Shown here: positions 23,723 through 33,073 of the stretch, one piece after another | Numbering within the stretch: the stretch's first letter is position 1 | How the letters are laid out: each line of letters starts with the position of its first letter | Assembly (NCBI GenBank): GCA_039810005.1 | Contig: JBDHWD010000019.1 | Span: 1 to 43,293 of the forward strand | DNA from: JAMLIA01 sp039810005 | GTDB lineage: Bacteria > Chloroflexota > Chloroflexia > Thermomicrobiales > CFX8 | DNA: 43,293 bases | Reading direction: 5' to 3' | Notes under the pieces: generated by a model | What the model was told of the DNA's origin: nothing | The model's database searches: none | What the model saw: only the letters and a program-made list of their open reading frames with translations | Program-made: the position numbers and the translations under genes

Positions 23723-24550
23723 ATGACGGAACCGCGCACCACGCATCCTGTTGCAGAACCTCCAACGATCGGAGGTGTGAGCGATTTCTGGAATCGCGTT
23801 GCGCATGCTCCGTCCGTAGTTCTGTTCCTCGATTTTGATGGCACGCTGGCCCCATTCCACGCCGATCGCATGCAGGCTTACCCACTCCCCGGTGCGATGG
23901 ACGCTGTCAAGTCCATCAGTACCCAGCCACGAACGAGCGTCGCGATTGTCTCCGGGCGTCCTATCTCCGAGATCATGACGCTTATAGGCGACCCCGAGAT
24001 CATTATTTCCGGCGCGCACGGGTACGAACTCCGAACGCCAGATGGCGGCTATCAGGTTATTCCGCTGCCGGCAGAGCAACGTCTGCTCCTCGACTCCGCG
24101 CGCGAAACGGCGCTGCGCATCTTCCCGGCCGAGCGGGTCGAACGCAAGGCTGCGAGCGTGGCAGCCCACGTGCGTGGCTTGCACCCCACAGCGGCCGCTG
24201 ACATGGTGGCGCGGCTCGAACAGCACTGGCGATCACTCAGCGATTCCGGACTCGTTGACTTTCGACCCTTTAACGGGGGACTGGAACTACGAGCAAGCGG
24301 CCGAACCAAGGGCACGGTGATCAACGAGATGCTGGATTCTGCGCCCGCCGACATCCTGCCAATCTACATTGGTGACGACGACACGGACGAGGATGCGTTT
24401 GGCGCGCTTGCCGACCGCGGCATCGGCATCAAGGTTGGTCCGGCAAACGCGGTTACGCTAGCAATCGGCCACCTGGATAATTGCGAAGCAGTCCGCGACA
24501 TGCTGATCTATTGGGCAGGACGGGAGATTTCTCATGGCGCAGTCTCATAA
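23723..24550 (+). CDS. otsB: Trehalose-6-phosphate phosphatase
   Basis: A 275-residue HAD-family phosphatase that removes phosphate from trehalose-6-phosphate. HAD motif I is FLDFDGTLAP (both Asp), motif II is VAIVSGRP, GAHGYELR follows, motif III lysine is in RTKGTVINEML and motif IV is YIGDDDTDEDAFGAL. These last segments are specific to OtsB. The ATG has AAAGG upstream. Its last 17 bases overlap the start of otsA, so the two enzymes are translated together, with the phosphatase first. Confidence 0.94.
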   Translation: MTEPRTTHPVAEPPTIGGVSDFWNRVAHAPSVVLFLDFDGTLAPFHADRMQAYPLPGAMDAVKSISTQPRTSVAIVSGRPISEIMTLIGDPEIIISGAHGYELRTPDGGYQVIPLPAEQRLLLDSARETALRIFPAERVERKAASVAAHVRGLHPTAAADMVARLEQHWRSLSDSGLVDFRPFNGGLELRASGRTKGTVINEMLDSAPADILPIYIGDDDTDEDAFGALADRGIGIKVGPANAVTLAIGHLDNCEAVRDMLIYWAGREISHGAVS

Positions 24551-26039
24551 CGACAGCGATCTGAAGCGGCTCGTTGTCGTTTCTAATCGCCTCCCCGTCG
24601 TGCTTTCGCCGGATGATAACGACGGCTGGAACGTGCAGCCGGGCGCAGGTGGCCTGATCACGGCGCTTGCGCCGGTGCTACGCAACCGCGGCGGTATGTG
24701 GATCGGATGGCCGGGCACACAGGCGGACGACAAGGTCCGCGAGGCGCTGGATAACGCCGCGGACGGTACTGGCTACACCCTGAATGCTGTCGACCTCCCG
24801 GACTCGATCATTGAGGGTTACTACCAGGGGTTTGCCAACGAGGTAATCTGGCCACTGTTCCATGACATGCTTTCGCGCTGCAATTTCCAGCCTCATTACT
24901 GGCACGATTATCTGGCGGCAAATCGCATTTTCGCCAGCACTGTTGCCGAAAGCACCGAGACGCAGGACTACGTCTGGATCCACGACTATCATCTGATGAA
25001 TGTTGCGGAGCAGCTGAAGTCGATAGGGGTTCGACGCCGCACCGGATTCTTCCTGCACATCCCCTTCCCGCCGCTCGACATCTTCCTCAGGCTCCCGTGG
25101 CGCTTCCAGATCCTGCGGGCTCTGCTGGAGTTCGATCTGGTGGGCTTCCAGACCGCTCGTGACACGCGCAACTTCATTCACTGCGTGCGCAACCTGACGC
25201 CCGAAGTTGAGATCTCGCGGAGCCGTGGTTCGTTCTCCGTCTCACACGGCGATCATGTGACGCGGGCCGGCACCTTCCCGATCGGGATCGATTTCGCGTC
25301 GTTCGACGAACAAGCGCGGTCGAGCGAGGTCGTGCATGAGATGGAACGATCGTCGCACCGGCTTGCCAACATCAAGATGGTGCTCGGGATCGACCGTCTC
25401 GACTACACCAAGGGGCTGCCCGAGCGGATCGTCGCGTTCCAGGACGCATTACGGCGCTACCCGAACCTGCAAGGCAATATCACGCTGATTCAGGTCGTTA
25501 TCCCCAGCCGGACGGATGTCCCGGAATACCGCGCGCAGCGCGAATCGATTGAGCAGCTGGTTGGCAACGTCAACGGCGAATTCACTCAGCCGGGATGGGT
25601 GCCGATCCATTATTTGTATCGGTCGCTGGAGCCGATCGAGCTGCTTGCGTACTACCGCATGTCCGATGTCTGCCTGGTCACCTCACTCAAGGACGGCATG
25701 AACCTGGTGTCGAAGGAGTACTGCGCCTGTAATGTCGATAGCGACGGCGTCCTCATCCTGAGCGAGTTCGCGGGCAGCGCCGCGCAGCTCCATCGCGGCG
25801 CGATCATGGTGAATCCCAACGACATCGAAGGCATGGCCGAGGCGATCAATCGTGCGATCGTCATGCCCGAGGCCGAGCGTCGATCCAGAATGCGCCGGAT
25901 GCGTCAGAACGTCCGCCGCGAGAACATCTTCTGGTGGACAGATTCATTCCTGCGGGCCGGCGCAAGCAAACGGCTCGATGACTTCCCTGTCTCGGAGTAC
26001 TTCATGCCGAAGGAACCGGCCCGACCGTCGCTGATCTAG
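24534..26039 (+). CDS. otsA: Trehalose-6-phosphate synthase (GT20)
   Basis: A 501-residue glycosyltransferase family 20 enzyme that joins a nucleotide-activated glucose to glucose-6-phosphate. Seen are the N-terminal SNRLPVVLS and GGLITALAPVL loops, VWIHDYHLMNVAEQL, FFLHIPFPP, GIDRLDYTKGLPERI with the Arg and Lys that hold the nucleotide diphosphate, and DGMNLVSKEYCACN. GGGAG lies before the ATG. The C-terminus stops right after the GT20 domain, without a fused phosphatase, as expected with a separate otsB. The stop is 11 bases from the convergent corA stop, with no room for a terminator of its own. Confidence 0.96.
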   Translation: MAQSHNDSDLKRLVVVSNRLPVVLSPDDNDGWNVQPGAGGLITALAPVLRNRGGMWIGWPGTQADDKVREALDNAADGTGYTLNAVDLPDSIIEGYYQGFANEVIWPLFHDMLSRCNFQPHYWHDYLAANRIFASTVAESTETQDYVWIHDYHLMNVAEQLKSIGVRRRTGFFLHIPFPPLDIFLRLPWRFQILRALLEFDLVGFQTARDTRNFIHCVRNLTPEVEISRSRGSFSVSHGDHVTRAGTFPIGIDFASFDEQARSSEVVHEMERSSHRLANIKMVLGIDRLDYTKGLPERIVAFQDALRRYPNLQGNITLIQVVIPSRTDVPEYRAQRESIEQLVGNVNGEFTQPGWVPIHYLYRSLEPIELLAYYRMSDVCLVTSLKDGMNLVSKEYCACNVDSDGVLILSEFAGSAAQLHRGAIMVNPNDIEGMAEAINRAIVMPEAERRSRMRRMRQNVRRENIFWWTDSFLRAGASKRLDDFPVSEYFMPKEPARPSLI

Positions 26040-26050
26040 GCGGCGAGGCG

Positions 26051-27001
26051 CTACCACCAGCGTAGCTTGCGAAATATCCAGGCGAGGAAGATTGCCAGGA
26101 TCGCCATCCCGAGCAGCACCCCGTAATACCCATAGCGCCAGTGCAGCTCCGGCATCCGGTCGAAGTTCATGCCGTAGATACCGGCGATCAGTGCCAACGT
26201 CATCAGGATGATGCTGGCGACAGTGAGCGTCCGAACGGTCTGATTGAGCTCGTTCGATACTACTGTCAGGTGAACATCAATGATCGTTGACAGGATGTCG
26301 CGATAATTATCGATTGTCTCCGTGACGCGAATGACGTGATCGTAGACATCCTGGAAGTAAGCGACCGACGCTTCGCCGAGCAGCGGCAGCTCGCGTCTGG
26401 TGAACGCGTTGAACACATCCCGCGTTGGCGCGACGACGCGCCGCACGTCCAGAAGTAGTCGCTTCAGCCGAAACACTTCCTCGACGGTGCCGGTGTTTCC
26501 GTGCTCAAACACGCGAGCTTCGAGATCTTCGATCTGGTCGCCGATGGCGTCCATGCAGGGGAAGTAGCCGTCGACGACAGTGTCGGCGATGGTGTACAGC
26601 AGCATCGCCGGCGTTTGGCGCGCCTGATCCCGACAATGCTCGGCCCAGCGATGCGCCGCAGCATCGATCTCGGCAAGTCGTCCGCGGTGCAGCGTGATGA
26701 CCGCTGAGCTCGTCACGACGATCGACAGCTCGTGCATCCGCGCATGACTGTTACTTTGCGCTTCCACCGCATACAGGACGACGAACATGTGCGCCCGGTA
26801 TTCTTCAGCCTTCGGCCGCTGTCGTCGTACCTGGATGTCTTCGAGCGTCAGTGGGTGCAGCGCGTAGCGCTCTGCCAGCAACGCAAGCTCGTCTGGCGTG
26901 GGATCGGTGACGTCAAGCCACTCGACCTTGGACGATGACGCGACATCATTGGCTTGGCTGAACAGATCGGTGGCCGTCGGATCAAAGCGAAAGATACTCA
27001 C
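26051..27001 (-). CDS. corA: CorA-family magnesium/divalent cation channel
   Basis: A 316-residue CorA-type protein. The first 250 residues form the cytosolic alpha/beta funnel and long helix region. The C-terminus has two membrane helices (about 259-276 and 290-310) with the signature GMN at 277-279 in YGMNFDRMPELHWRYG. A basic tail RKLRWW ends the protein, as in other CorA. The GTG start overlaps the ribokinase stop by four bases (GTGA), so it is translationally coupled and is the last gene of the moxR-led operon. CorA mainly carries Mg(2+), though cobalt and nickel are also possible. Confidence 0.93.
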   Translation of the reverse strand: MSIFRFDPTATDLFSQANDVASSSKVEWLDVTDPTPDELALLAERYALHPLTLEDIQVRRQRPKAEEYRAHMFVVLYAVEAQSNSHARMHELSIVVTSSAVITLHRGRLAEIDAAAHRWAEHCRDQARQTPAMLLYTIADTVVDGYFPCMDAIGDQIEDLEARVFEHGNTGTVEEVFRLKRLLLDVRRVVAPTRDVFNAFTRRELPLLGEASVAYFQDVYDHVIRVTETIDNYRDILSTIIDVHLTVVSNELNQTVRTLTVASIILMTLALIAGIYGMNFDRMPELHWRYGYYGVLLGMAILAIFLAWIFRKLRWW

Positions 27002-27921
27002 GTCGGAGCTTGGTCCGCCAGGGCAGATTCGATCGCCGAGCGGTGCGGCATGGATGGCTGAGCACCGGCGACAGTGACGGCGAGCGACCCGGCAATAACT
27101 CCGGCGGCGGTTGCCTCATGCAACGATGCGCCATCCGCAAGCCAGGCTGCGAAGACACCGCAGAAGCAGTCGCCCGCGCCGGTCGTGTCGACAACCTTCA
27201 CCTTCGGAGCTGCGATCAACCGCACTCCGCTCTCATCGGCCGCTGCCGCTCCGCCGGCGCCAATCGTAATGACGGCAGCTTTTGGCCCGTGCCGAAGGAG
27301 GTCCTGCGCAGCACGCTTCGTAGCATCAGCGTCAGTCACGTCGACCTGGCGACCGAGGACATCGCCTGCCTCGAACTCATTGCAGATCAGCACATCGACG
27401 AGCTTGAGGTGCTCCATGATTCGATCATCATACGGGGCGGCATTCACAACTTTCGTCGCGCTGCTGTCTGCGCGCAGTGCCGCAACAATGGCTTCCATTG
27501 ATGTCTCTAGCAGCATCGAGATGACCGAACAATCGGTAGCCAGTGCGGCATGCACCAGGTCGGCATCGACGAGATCATTCGCACCGGGCACAACGACAAT
27601 CTGGTTCTCGCCTTGAGCATCGACGCAGATCTGGGCGACGCCCGACGTCGTGCCCTTGTGCTCGGCCATGAACTCGACGTCAATCCCCTCATCGCGAAGC
27701 TCACGACGACGGGCCTTGCCGTAGTCATCATCGCCGGTCGCGCTCACAAGCCTGACGTCTGCCCCGGCACGACGCGCTGCGACTGCCTGATTGGCCCCCT
27801 TGCCGCCGGCATAAATCGCGAATGACTCGCCACGCACCGTCTCGCCAGCGCGCGGCAGGCGCTGCGCGCTGCTCACGAGATCGGTGTTGCTGCTCCCGAT
27901 GACGACTACCGACCCCATCAT
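26998..27921 (-). CDS. rbsK: Ribokinase (PfkB family)
   Basis: A 307-residue PfkB-family sugar kinase. The N-terminal signature is in AGGKGANQAVAARRAG, and the C-terminal signature DTTGAGDCFCGVFAAWLADG holds the catalytic Asp. GSSNTDLV at the start binds the sugar and the pattern over the whole length fits ribokinase, which phosphorylates ribose at O5. Two ATGs follow an AGGAGG site; the second gives better spacing. It lies 18 bases after the transglutaminase gene and overlaps corA. No ribose transporter is next to it, so the sugar may come from nucleoside breakdown. Confidence 0.9.
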   Translation of the reverse strand: MMGSVVVIGSSNTDLVSSAQRLPRAGETVRGESFAIYAGGKGANQAVAARRAGADVRLVSATGDDDYGKARRRELRDEGIDVEFMAEHKGTTSGVAQICVDAQGENQIVVVPGANDLVDADLVHAALATDCSVISMLLETSMEAIVAALRADSSATKVVNAAPYDDRIMEHLKLVDVLICNEFEAGDVLGRQVDVTDADATKRAAQDLLRHGPKAAVITIGAGGAAAADESGVRLIAAPKVKVVDTTGAGDCFCGVFAAWLADGASLHEATAAGVIAGSLAVTVAGAQPSMPHRSAIESALADQAPT

Positions 27922-27939
27922 CCCCTCCTCGATCGTTCG

Positions 27940-30585
27940 TTACCAGGCAGCCTCGTCGTCATCGTCACGTCGAGCCGTCTTCCACGGCACGAGGCGGCTG
28001 AAGAAGTGCTTGACAAGCAGGCCGCGCAAACGTCCCCACGCCTGACGGCCACGCAGGAAGTCGGTCTGCGGCACCTCTCGACCGCTATACGTCTCGCGTG
28101 CATAGAGATCGGCGAGATACGCTGCCGGCCCGCGACTACCAGGTACTTCGTCGGCAATTGTCGCCGCAAGCTCCCTCGGCGTCATCGATGGTTGTGTGCG
28201 TACCCCACCCCAGTCAGCGCCTCGGATAGTCTTGGCATAAAGCTGCCCCGCTGGAGAGAGGCCCCGCATGCCGCGCAGCCAGAAGAACGCTGCCACGAGC
28301 GCCGCCAGCATTAGCCCGACGATCCCGCCGCGAATCGCCCACTCGACCCGCGAAACCGGCTCTTCGCGCTGCCCGACGCCAATGCCCGTGCCAGTTGGCA
28401 GCTCGTTTTGCTCCTGCAGAAACTGGCTGTCGTCCGGAAGGATTCCACCAACGCCACCCGACTCACGATCGATGGGCCCTGCCGCGGTGTTCGGCGCGGG
28501 GGCCGGCTCGCGATTAAATTCCGTTCGCGCGGCCGTCGGCTCGAACGGCACCCAGCCGTAGCCATCCAGATAAATCTCCGGCCAGGCGTGAGCGTTACGC
28601 TCACGATAGAGGAATCCACCTGCGTCCCGGTCCCGATCAGCCGGGAAGAAGCCGGTGACCATGCGCGTCGGCAAGCCCATCTCACGGGCCATGACGACGA
28701 ACGCCGACGCGTAGTACTCGCAATAGCCCTTGTGTGAATCGAACAGCACGTAGTCGACGACATCCTGATCGGCTGGAGGTACGGCGACGTCTTCGCTGTA
28801 CTCGATCGAGTTGCGCAGATACGACTCGATCGACTTCGCGGCGTCATAGGGATTTGTCGCTCCGGCCGTCACCTGATGTGCAAGGTCGCGCGTGCGCTGC
28901 GTGACGGTGTCAGGCAGCTGCAAGTAGCGATCGAGGACCTCCTGTGGTGCTGCGCCAGTGGCCTGCCGCAGATCCTCAGACTTGGCATCAGTCTCAAGGG
29001 CTTCGACCTTGTATGACTCACCGGTTGCCAGACCCTCACGCGCGTATACCGCCTCCACTTCGGAGAGGTCAGGGAACGAGCCGCTGTAGGTCAGGGTCGC
29101 CGCACGATACGTGTCGTAGTTGATCGTGTACTCGAACGTGATGCCTCGCTCAGCGAGCGCCTGACGCTCGGCCGTGATCTCTTCCGATTCCGGCCGCTTG
29201 CGTGGCCGCAGGTCCTCTTCGGGTGTCGCGGTGACAGTCGGCTCGGCTGTCGGTGTCTCCTGATTTTCGGCTGTCGGTGTCGGCTCGACGATATCCTCGG
29301 GCGTGAAGTCGTACTCCTGCAGAAGTGTGGCGATGCGCTCCATCTCCCGTGGGATAGCCGGGAGTGCTTCGCCGCTCAGGTCGACTTCGGCGCCGACGAC
29401 GGTGTTCCACGGCACAACGAGGTTCGCGCCGACATCTGCGCTGAGAAACGTCTCCGGAGCGAAGATCAGCCCGCCGCGCGGTCGTTCAACACGGATTGTG
29501 TAGCCGGTCTTTTCACGCGTGTCCAGCGCCTGCTGACCGACATCCACTGCCTCGCCGGCCTGCAGCGAAACCTGCGGCGGAACGTTGCGAACCTGACCAT
29601 TCTCGTCACGATCCTGCGTCACGTCGGAGAGCCAGCCGCGCCCGGTGTAAACGGCGTAGCGGTGTGCAGCCAGATAGGGGGCAGTTGGTTCCCCAGTGAC
29701 CAGCACGACCGGCGTGTCGCTCAATCTGAGCGAGCCACCCAGGTCGAAGCTGTCGGAGAAGCTGGCGAAGCCGCCAATGCCTCCACCGCCCGGGCCTCGC
29801 AGGCCGGCGAACCAGCTGTTGAAGCGCTGCTCAACCGCGCGCCACGGCCCATCAACCGACAGCCAGACATCGTGCGCACGTCCGCTCTGGACGCTGCCGG
29901 GGAAGATCCAGCCGAACATGAGCACGAACATCGCGAGATAGGTCGCGGCCCACATCGCCTTCCAGCCAATGGAGGCTGGATAGTCGATGCGCTGTCGCCG
30001 CCAGCGGGTCTCGCGCTCCAGCATGCGGAAGCGGACCAGCAACAGGAGCGCAAAGAACAGATAGAACACGACGAGACCAGTCGGCACACGATGGCTGTAG
30101 CCGAGATTGATAAAGAGAAGCAGGCCCGGGAAGATCAGCGCCGGCCATACCCAGCGGGCGCGGAAGACAAACCAGACCGAGCTGTACGCGAGCATCAACG
30201 TCGTGATCGAAATGAACAGGACGAACAGATACAGGTCGTCCGTCTGCTGCCCGCCTGCGATCTGATCAATCCAGCGGCCGCCGCGATCTGCCAGCCACGA
30301 GAGCTTGTCCGCGCGGCTGCCCAGGCGGTCGTCGAGATACTCCGTCATCTGGAACAGGACGACGCCCGCGCCGCCGACAAGCGCAGCCAGGTGCGCAATC
30401 CAGCCCGGAATGCGCCGCTGCTTGGCGACGATGAGCCCGGCGACCAGGCCGTAGATCATGACGCGGTTCAGGATCTGGAGTCCGTCGGCCCAATCGGCCT
30501 GGCGGATGGACCAGACTGCCACAAAGACGACCAGCGACGTCAGAATGAACGTCGACCAGCCCTCACGGAGTGCAAGTCGATTCAC
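27940..30585 (-). CDS. TgpA-like membrane protein with transglutaminase domain
   Basis: An 881-residue protein: about six or seven N-terminal membrane helices (to about 230), a large extracytoplasmic region, a transglutaminase-like domain near 580-720 and a single membrane helix near 760-780 followed by a cytosolic DUF4129-like tail with a short acidic end. The transglutaminase triad is visible: Cys in GYCEYYASAFV (about residue 619), His in ERNAHAWPEIYL, and Asp in YLDGYGWVPFEPT. A Thr/Pro/Glu-rich linker (EPTPTAENQETPTAEPTV) lies near 435. The family includes TgpA of Pseudomonas, an essential periplasmic enzyme acting in the envelope. A GTG start overlaps the PrsW stop by four bases. It is the fourth gene of the operon with moxR and DUF58. 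Confidence 0.9.
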   Translation of the reverse strand: MNRLALREGWSTFILTSLVVFVAVWSIRQADWADGLQILNRVMIYGLVAGLIVAKQRRIPGWIAHLAALVGGAGVVLFQMTEYLDDRLGSRADKLSWLADRGGRWIDQIAGGQQTDDLYLFVLFISITTLMLAYSSVWFVFRARWVWPALIFPGLLLFINLGYSHRVPTGLVVFYLFFALLLLVRFRMLERETRWRRQRIDYPASIGWKAMWAATYLAMFVLMFGWIFPGSVQSGRAHDVWLSVDGPWRAVEQRFNSWFAGLRGPGGGGIGGFASFSDSFDLGGSLRLSDTPVVLVTGEPTAPYLAAHRYAVYTGRGWLSDVTQDRDENGQVRNVPPQVSLQAGEAVDVGQQALDTREKTGYTIRVERPRGGLIFAPETFLSADVGANLVVPWNTVVGAEVDLSGEALPAIPREMERIATLLQEYDFTPEDIVEPTPTAENQETPTAEPTVTATPEEDLRPRKRPESEEITAERQALAERGITFEYTINYDTYRAATLTYSGSFPDLSEVEAVYAREGLATGESYKVEALETDAKSEDLRQATGAAPQEVLDRYLQLPDTVTQRTRDLAHQVTAGATNPYDAAKSIESYLRNSIEYSEDVAVPPADQDVVDYVLFDSHKGYCEYYASAFVVMAREMGLPTRMVTGFFPADRDRDAGGFLYRERNAHAWPEIYLDGYGWVPFEPTAARTEFNREPAPAPNTAAGPIDRESGGVGGILPDDSQFLQEQNELPTGTGIGVGQREEPVSRVEWAIRGGIVGLMLAALVAAFFWLRGMRGLSPAGQLYAKTIRGADWGGVRTQPSMTPRELAATIADEVPGSRGPAAYLADLYARETYSGREVPQTDFLRGRQAWGRLRGLLVKHFFSRLVPWKTARRDDDDEAAW

Positions 30586-31805
30586 GTCGTTATCCCCCGC
30601 ACCTCGGAACGCTCAAGTCGAATGCTCGGTATGTCCAGCGCCTGACGAGGTTCCTGTAACCGTTGTTGAATTGATAAGTTCGCTTCGCGACCGAGTTTCC
30701 GCGCCGCCAGGATCGTCCAGGCGATGCAGCCAGTCAGCACCGTTGCCAGCAGCGCGACGATAAGCAGCACGCCGAGAATCGCTCCGACCGGCGGATTGTT
30801 GGGATCTTCAAGCGACGCTGATATCAGCATCGCTGAGACGGTTAGACCGTTCCAGGCACCGTGAACGAGTACGGCTGCAATCAGATAGGGAACGATCCGA
30901 AACCCGCCTGTCGTACGCTGCCGATGCCAACCATAACCAGCTAATGCCGAAGCCGTTACGTGAATGAACGCCACTGGAGCCCGCACGAGCAGCAGCCACG
31001 GCCAGGCCGTGCCGGCAGCTAGCGCATAGCCGAGCGTCTCAACCACCGAAAACCCCAGTCCGACACACGCGCCAGTGACGAACGCGGAGTATCCAGTTGT
31101 CACCTTGCTGCGCTGGACGAAGATCACGCCAAGCAGCTTGGTGAACTCTTCGGTGAGTGGCGCGACGATCGCGTACATCGCTGAGACGCCAACGGCCACC
31201 GTCAGCGTTTGCAGCAGGTCCGAGCCGAGATCATCGAGCCCACCGGTGCCCGAGAGACGATCGATGAGCGAACTGGCTAGTGACGTATCCACCAGCGCCA
31301 GCCCGCCGAGTACGGCCAGCACGGCGAGAATCGCGAACGCTAGCTGCAGCACCAGCGCAATACCGGTCGCCGCGAACATCCCCCAGACCGTCGCAAGGGC
31401 AATATCGCGGCGCTGGAGAGACTGGGCTCCCGGCCACCGCGTCACTAAACGAGCAATCGCACTGAATAGCCCTGCCAGCGCCACCACAGCAATGAACGGT
31501 TCAGCGAGCGGAAGCCAGTCCCAGTGCGCGGCGGCGACACCGGCCAGCGCAGCGAGGACCAGAGCCACGACGCCGAGCCATACTGGCGGAAACCGAAACG
31601 AACGCGTCGCCGACCGCAGCCGGCCGCTGATGAGCAGCAACGCGCCGACAATGCAGACAGTCCCGAATCCTCCGGCTGCAGCCGCATCTCGAACCTCGGT
31701 GTCTCCCGGCGCTGAGTAGTCGATGTTCAGCGCGTACACAGCGAGAAGCCCGAGCCCGGCCGCAAAGAGGACGACGATTGCCGTATAGCGAGCCAGCCGG
31801 CTCAC
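30582..31805 (-). CDS. PrsW-family intramembrane protease
   Basis: A 407-residue protein with about ten membrane helices. The PrsW motifs are present in order: LTEEFTKLLG (Glu219, Glu220, Lys223), GFSVVETLGY (Glu256), FIHVTASALAGYG (His282) and LVHGAWNG (His315). PrsW proteins are glutamic-type intramembrane proteases; in Bacillus PrsW cuts the anti-sigma factor RsiW. The substrate here is unknown and no sigma/anti-sigma pair is in the window. The GTG start overlaps the DUF58 stop (GTGA) and the stop overlaps the TgpA-like start, so it is made together with them. Its position between DUF58 and the transglutaminase is unusual. Confidence 0.85.
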   Translation of the reverse strand: MSRLARYTAIVVLFAAGLGLLAVYALNIDYSAPGDTEVRDAAAAGGFGTVCIVGALLLISGRLRSATRSFRFPPVWLGVVALVLAALAGVAAAHWDWLPLAEPFIAVVALAGLFSAIARLVTRWPGAQSLQRRDIALATVWGMFAATGIALVLQLAFAILAVLAVLGGLALVDTSLASSLIDRLSGTGGLDDLGSDLLQTLTVAVGVSAMYAIVAPLTEEFTKLLGVIFVQRSKVTTGYSAFVTGACVGLGFSVVETLGYALAAGTAWPWLLLVRAPVAFIHVTASALAGYGWHRQRTTGGFRIVPYLIAAVLVHGAWNGLTVSAMLISASLEDPNNPPVGAILGVLLIVALLATVLTGCIAWTILAARKLGREANLSIQQRLQEPRQALDIPSIRLERSEVRGITT

Positions 31806-33073
31806 GGGCGGGGCACCTTGCCGCCCGGGGCGACTGAGTGTGTCGCCAACGCGCGGCTGATGTCGTCGCCGTACTTCACCAGATAGGTCGGCACGCCGAT
31901 AGACGCCAGCGTGCTGACAACGAACAGGCTCGACTCGCCCGAACCGAACGTCGTCGGCTCAATGATGACGGCGACGCACTGGACGCGCCGACTCACAATC
32001 TCGATGACTGACTGCACCCAGTCCTCGTTCGTCGACGGCGTGACGAAGATGACAGTACTGTTGCGTGAGAATTGCCCGCCTTCGGCCATGATGAGCTCGC
32101 CGAAAGGCATATCGCCGTCAGCGCGTATGACCGCCAACTGCTCCAGAATCTTAATCATCTGGCGGCCGCCGCGGTCGGTCGGAATGACGACGTTCTGCCG
32201 CGACGATGCCAGCAAGCCGACGGCACGGTTCTGCGACAGAAAGTGGTGAGCCAGCGATGCGCCGACTGTCACAGCATATTCTTCTGTCGAATCCAGCCAG
32301 AACGACAGCGGCACCTCGTCGCCACTCAGCGACGGCAGCGCTCCAAGTCCCGCTGCACCTGCATGGACGTTGGCCTGCAGATCGACCGCGATCCAGATGT
32401 CAGCGGTCGGGTCGAGCTCAAACTCCTTGACCATCAGCTTTCCGGTTCGCGCAGTCGCAGACCAGGAGATGCGGTTGAAGGCGTCGCCGGGGAAGTACTC
32501 ACGCACACCCGATGCGTTCGGCGTCACGAACGGCGTGCGCCGCTGAATCGCCGAGCCGCCCGGCAGCTCGCCAACCGGCAGCGCAAACGCGCTGAGGTCA
32601 ACAGTCGCCGGATAGACCAGCAGCTCGTGAGTATCCGGAATGAACAACTGGCTTGGAAAGAGGCCAAACGGATCGCCGCTGCGAATCGTCAGTGGGCCGA
32701 TGCGAAACCGACCGCGGCGCGAGCAAATTGTTTCAACTCGCCAGCGTCGCCCGTCGTTCGGGCCGAGGTTCAGGACGCGCGATACACGATGACCCGGCAG
32801 GTCCGAGTGGTCAGTGATCTCCACCCACAGCTTGGCCAGCTTGCTGGAGTTCTGCACGCGGATGCGTTCCATCAGCGGTTGGCCGACTTGCGCCCTGTCC
32901 GCCTTCGTCTCGCGCGTCAGCGTGATGCCGCGCAGGCTGAATCGCCCCCACAACCAGGCGACGACGATCAGGCCGACGAGGGCAAAGAAAACCTTGTCGA
33001 GGATGCTCCACTGATTCAGCTGGCCAAACACAAAGACAACGATGGCCAGGATGATGAGCTTGAGCGCGTTCAT
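31802..33073 (-). CDS. DUF58 domain protein
   Basis: A 423-residue protein with two N-terminal membrane helices (about 4-42), a beta-rich domain, and the DUF58 signature YFPGDAFNRISWSATARTG near 195-215 followed by KEFELDPTADIWIAVDLQ, the start of a von Willebrand-A-like fold. Such proteins occur next to MoxR ATPases and are thought to act with them in assembly or maturation of envelope or metal-containing proteins. The ATG overlaps the moxR stop (ATGA). Confidence 0.92.
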   Translation of the reverse strand: MNALKLIILAIVVFVFGQLNQWSILDKVFFALVGLIVVAWLWGRFSLRGITLTRETKADRAQVGQPLMERIRVQNSSKLAKLWVEITDHSDLPGHRVSRVLNLGPNDGRRWRVETICSRRGRFRIGPLTIRSGDPFGLFPSQLFIPDTHELLVYPATVDLSAFALPVGELPGGSAIQRRTPFVTPNASGVREYFPGDAFNRISWSATARTGKLMVKEFELDPTADIWIAVDLQANVHAGAAGLGALPSLSGDEVPLSFWLDSTEEYAVTVGASLAHHFLSQNRAVGLLASSRQNVVIPTDRGGRQMIKILEQLAVIRADGDMPFGELIMAEGGQFSRNSTVIFVTPSTNEDWVQSVIEIVSRRVQCVAVIIEPTTFGSGESSLFVVSTLASIGVPTYLVKYGDDISRALATHSVAPGGKVPRP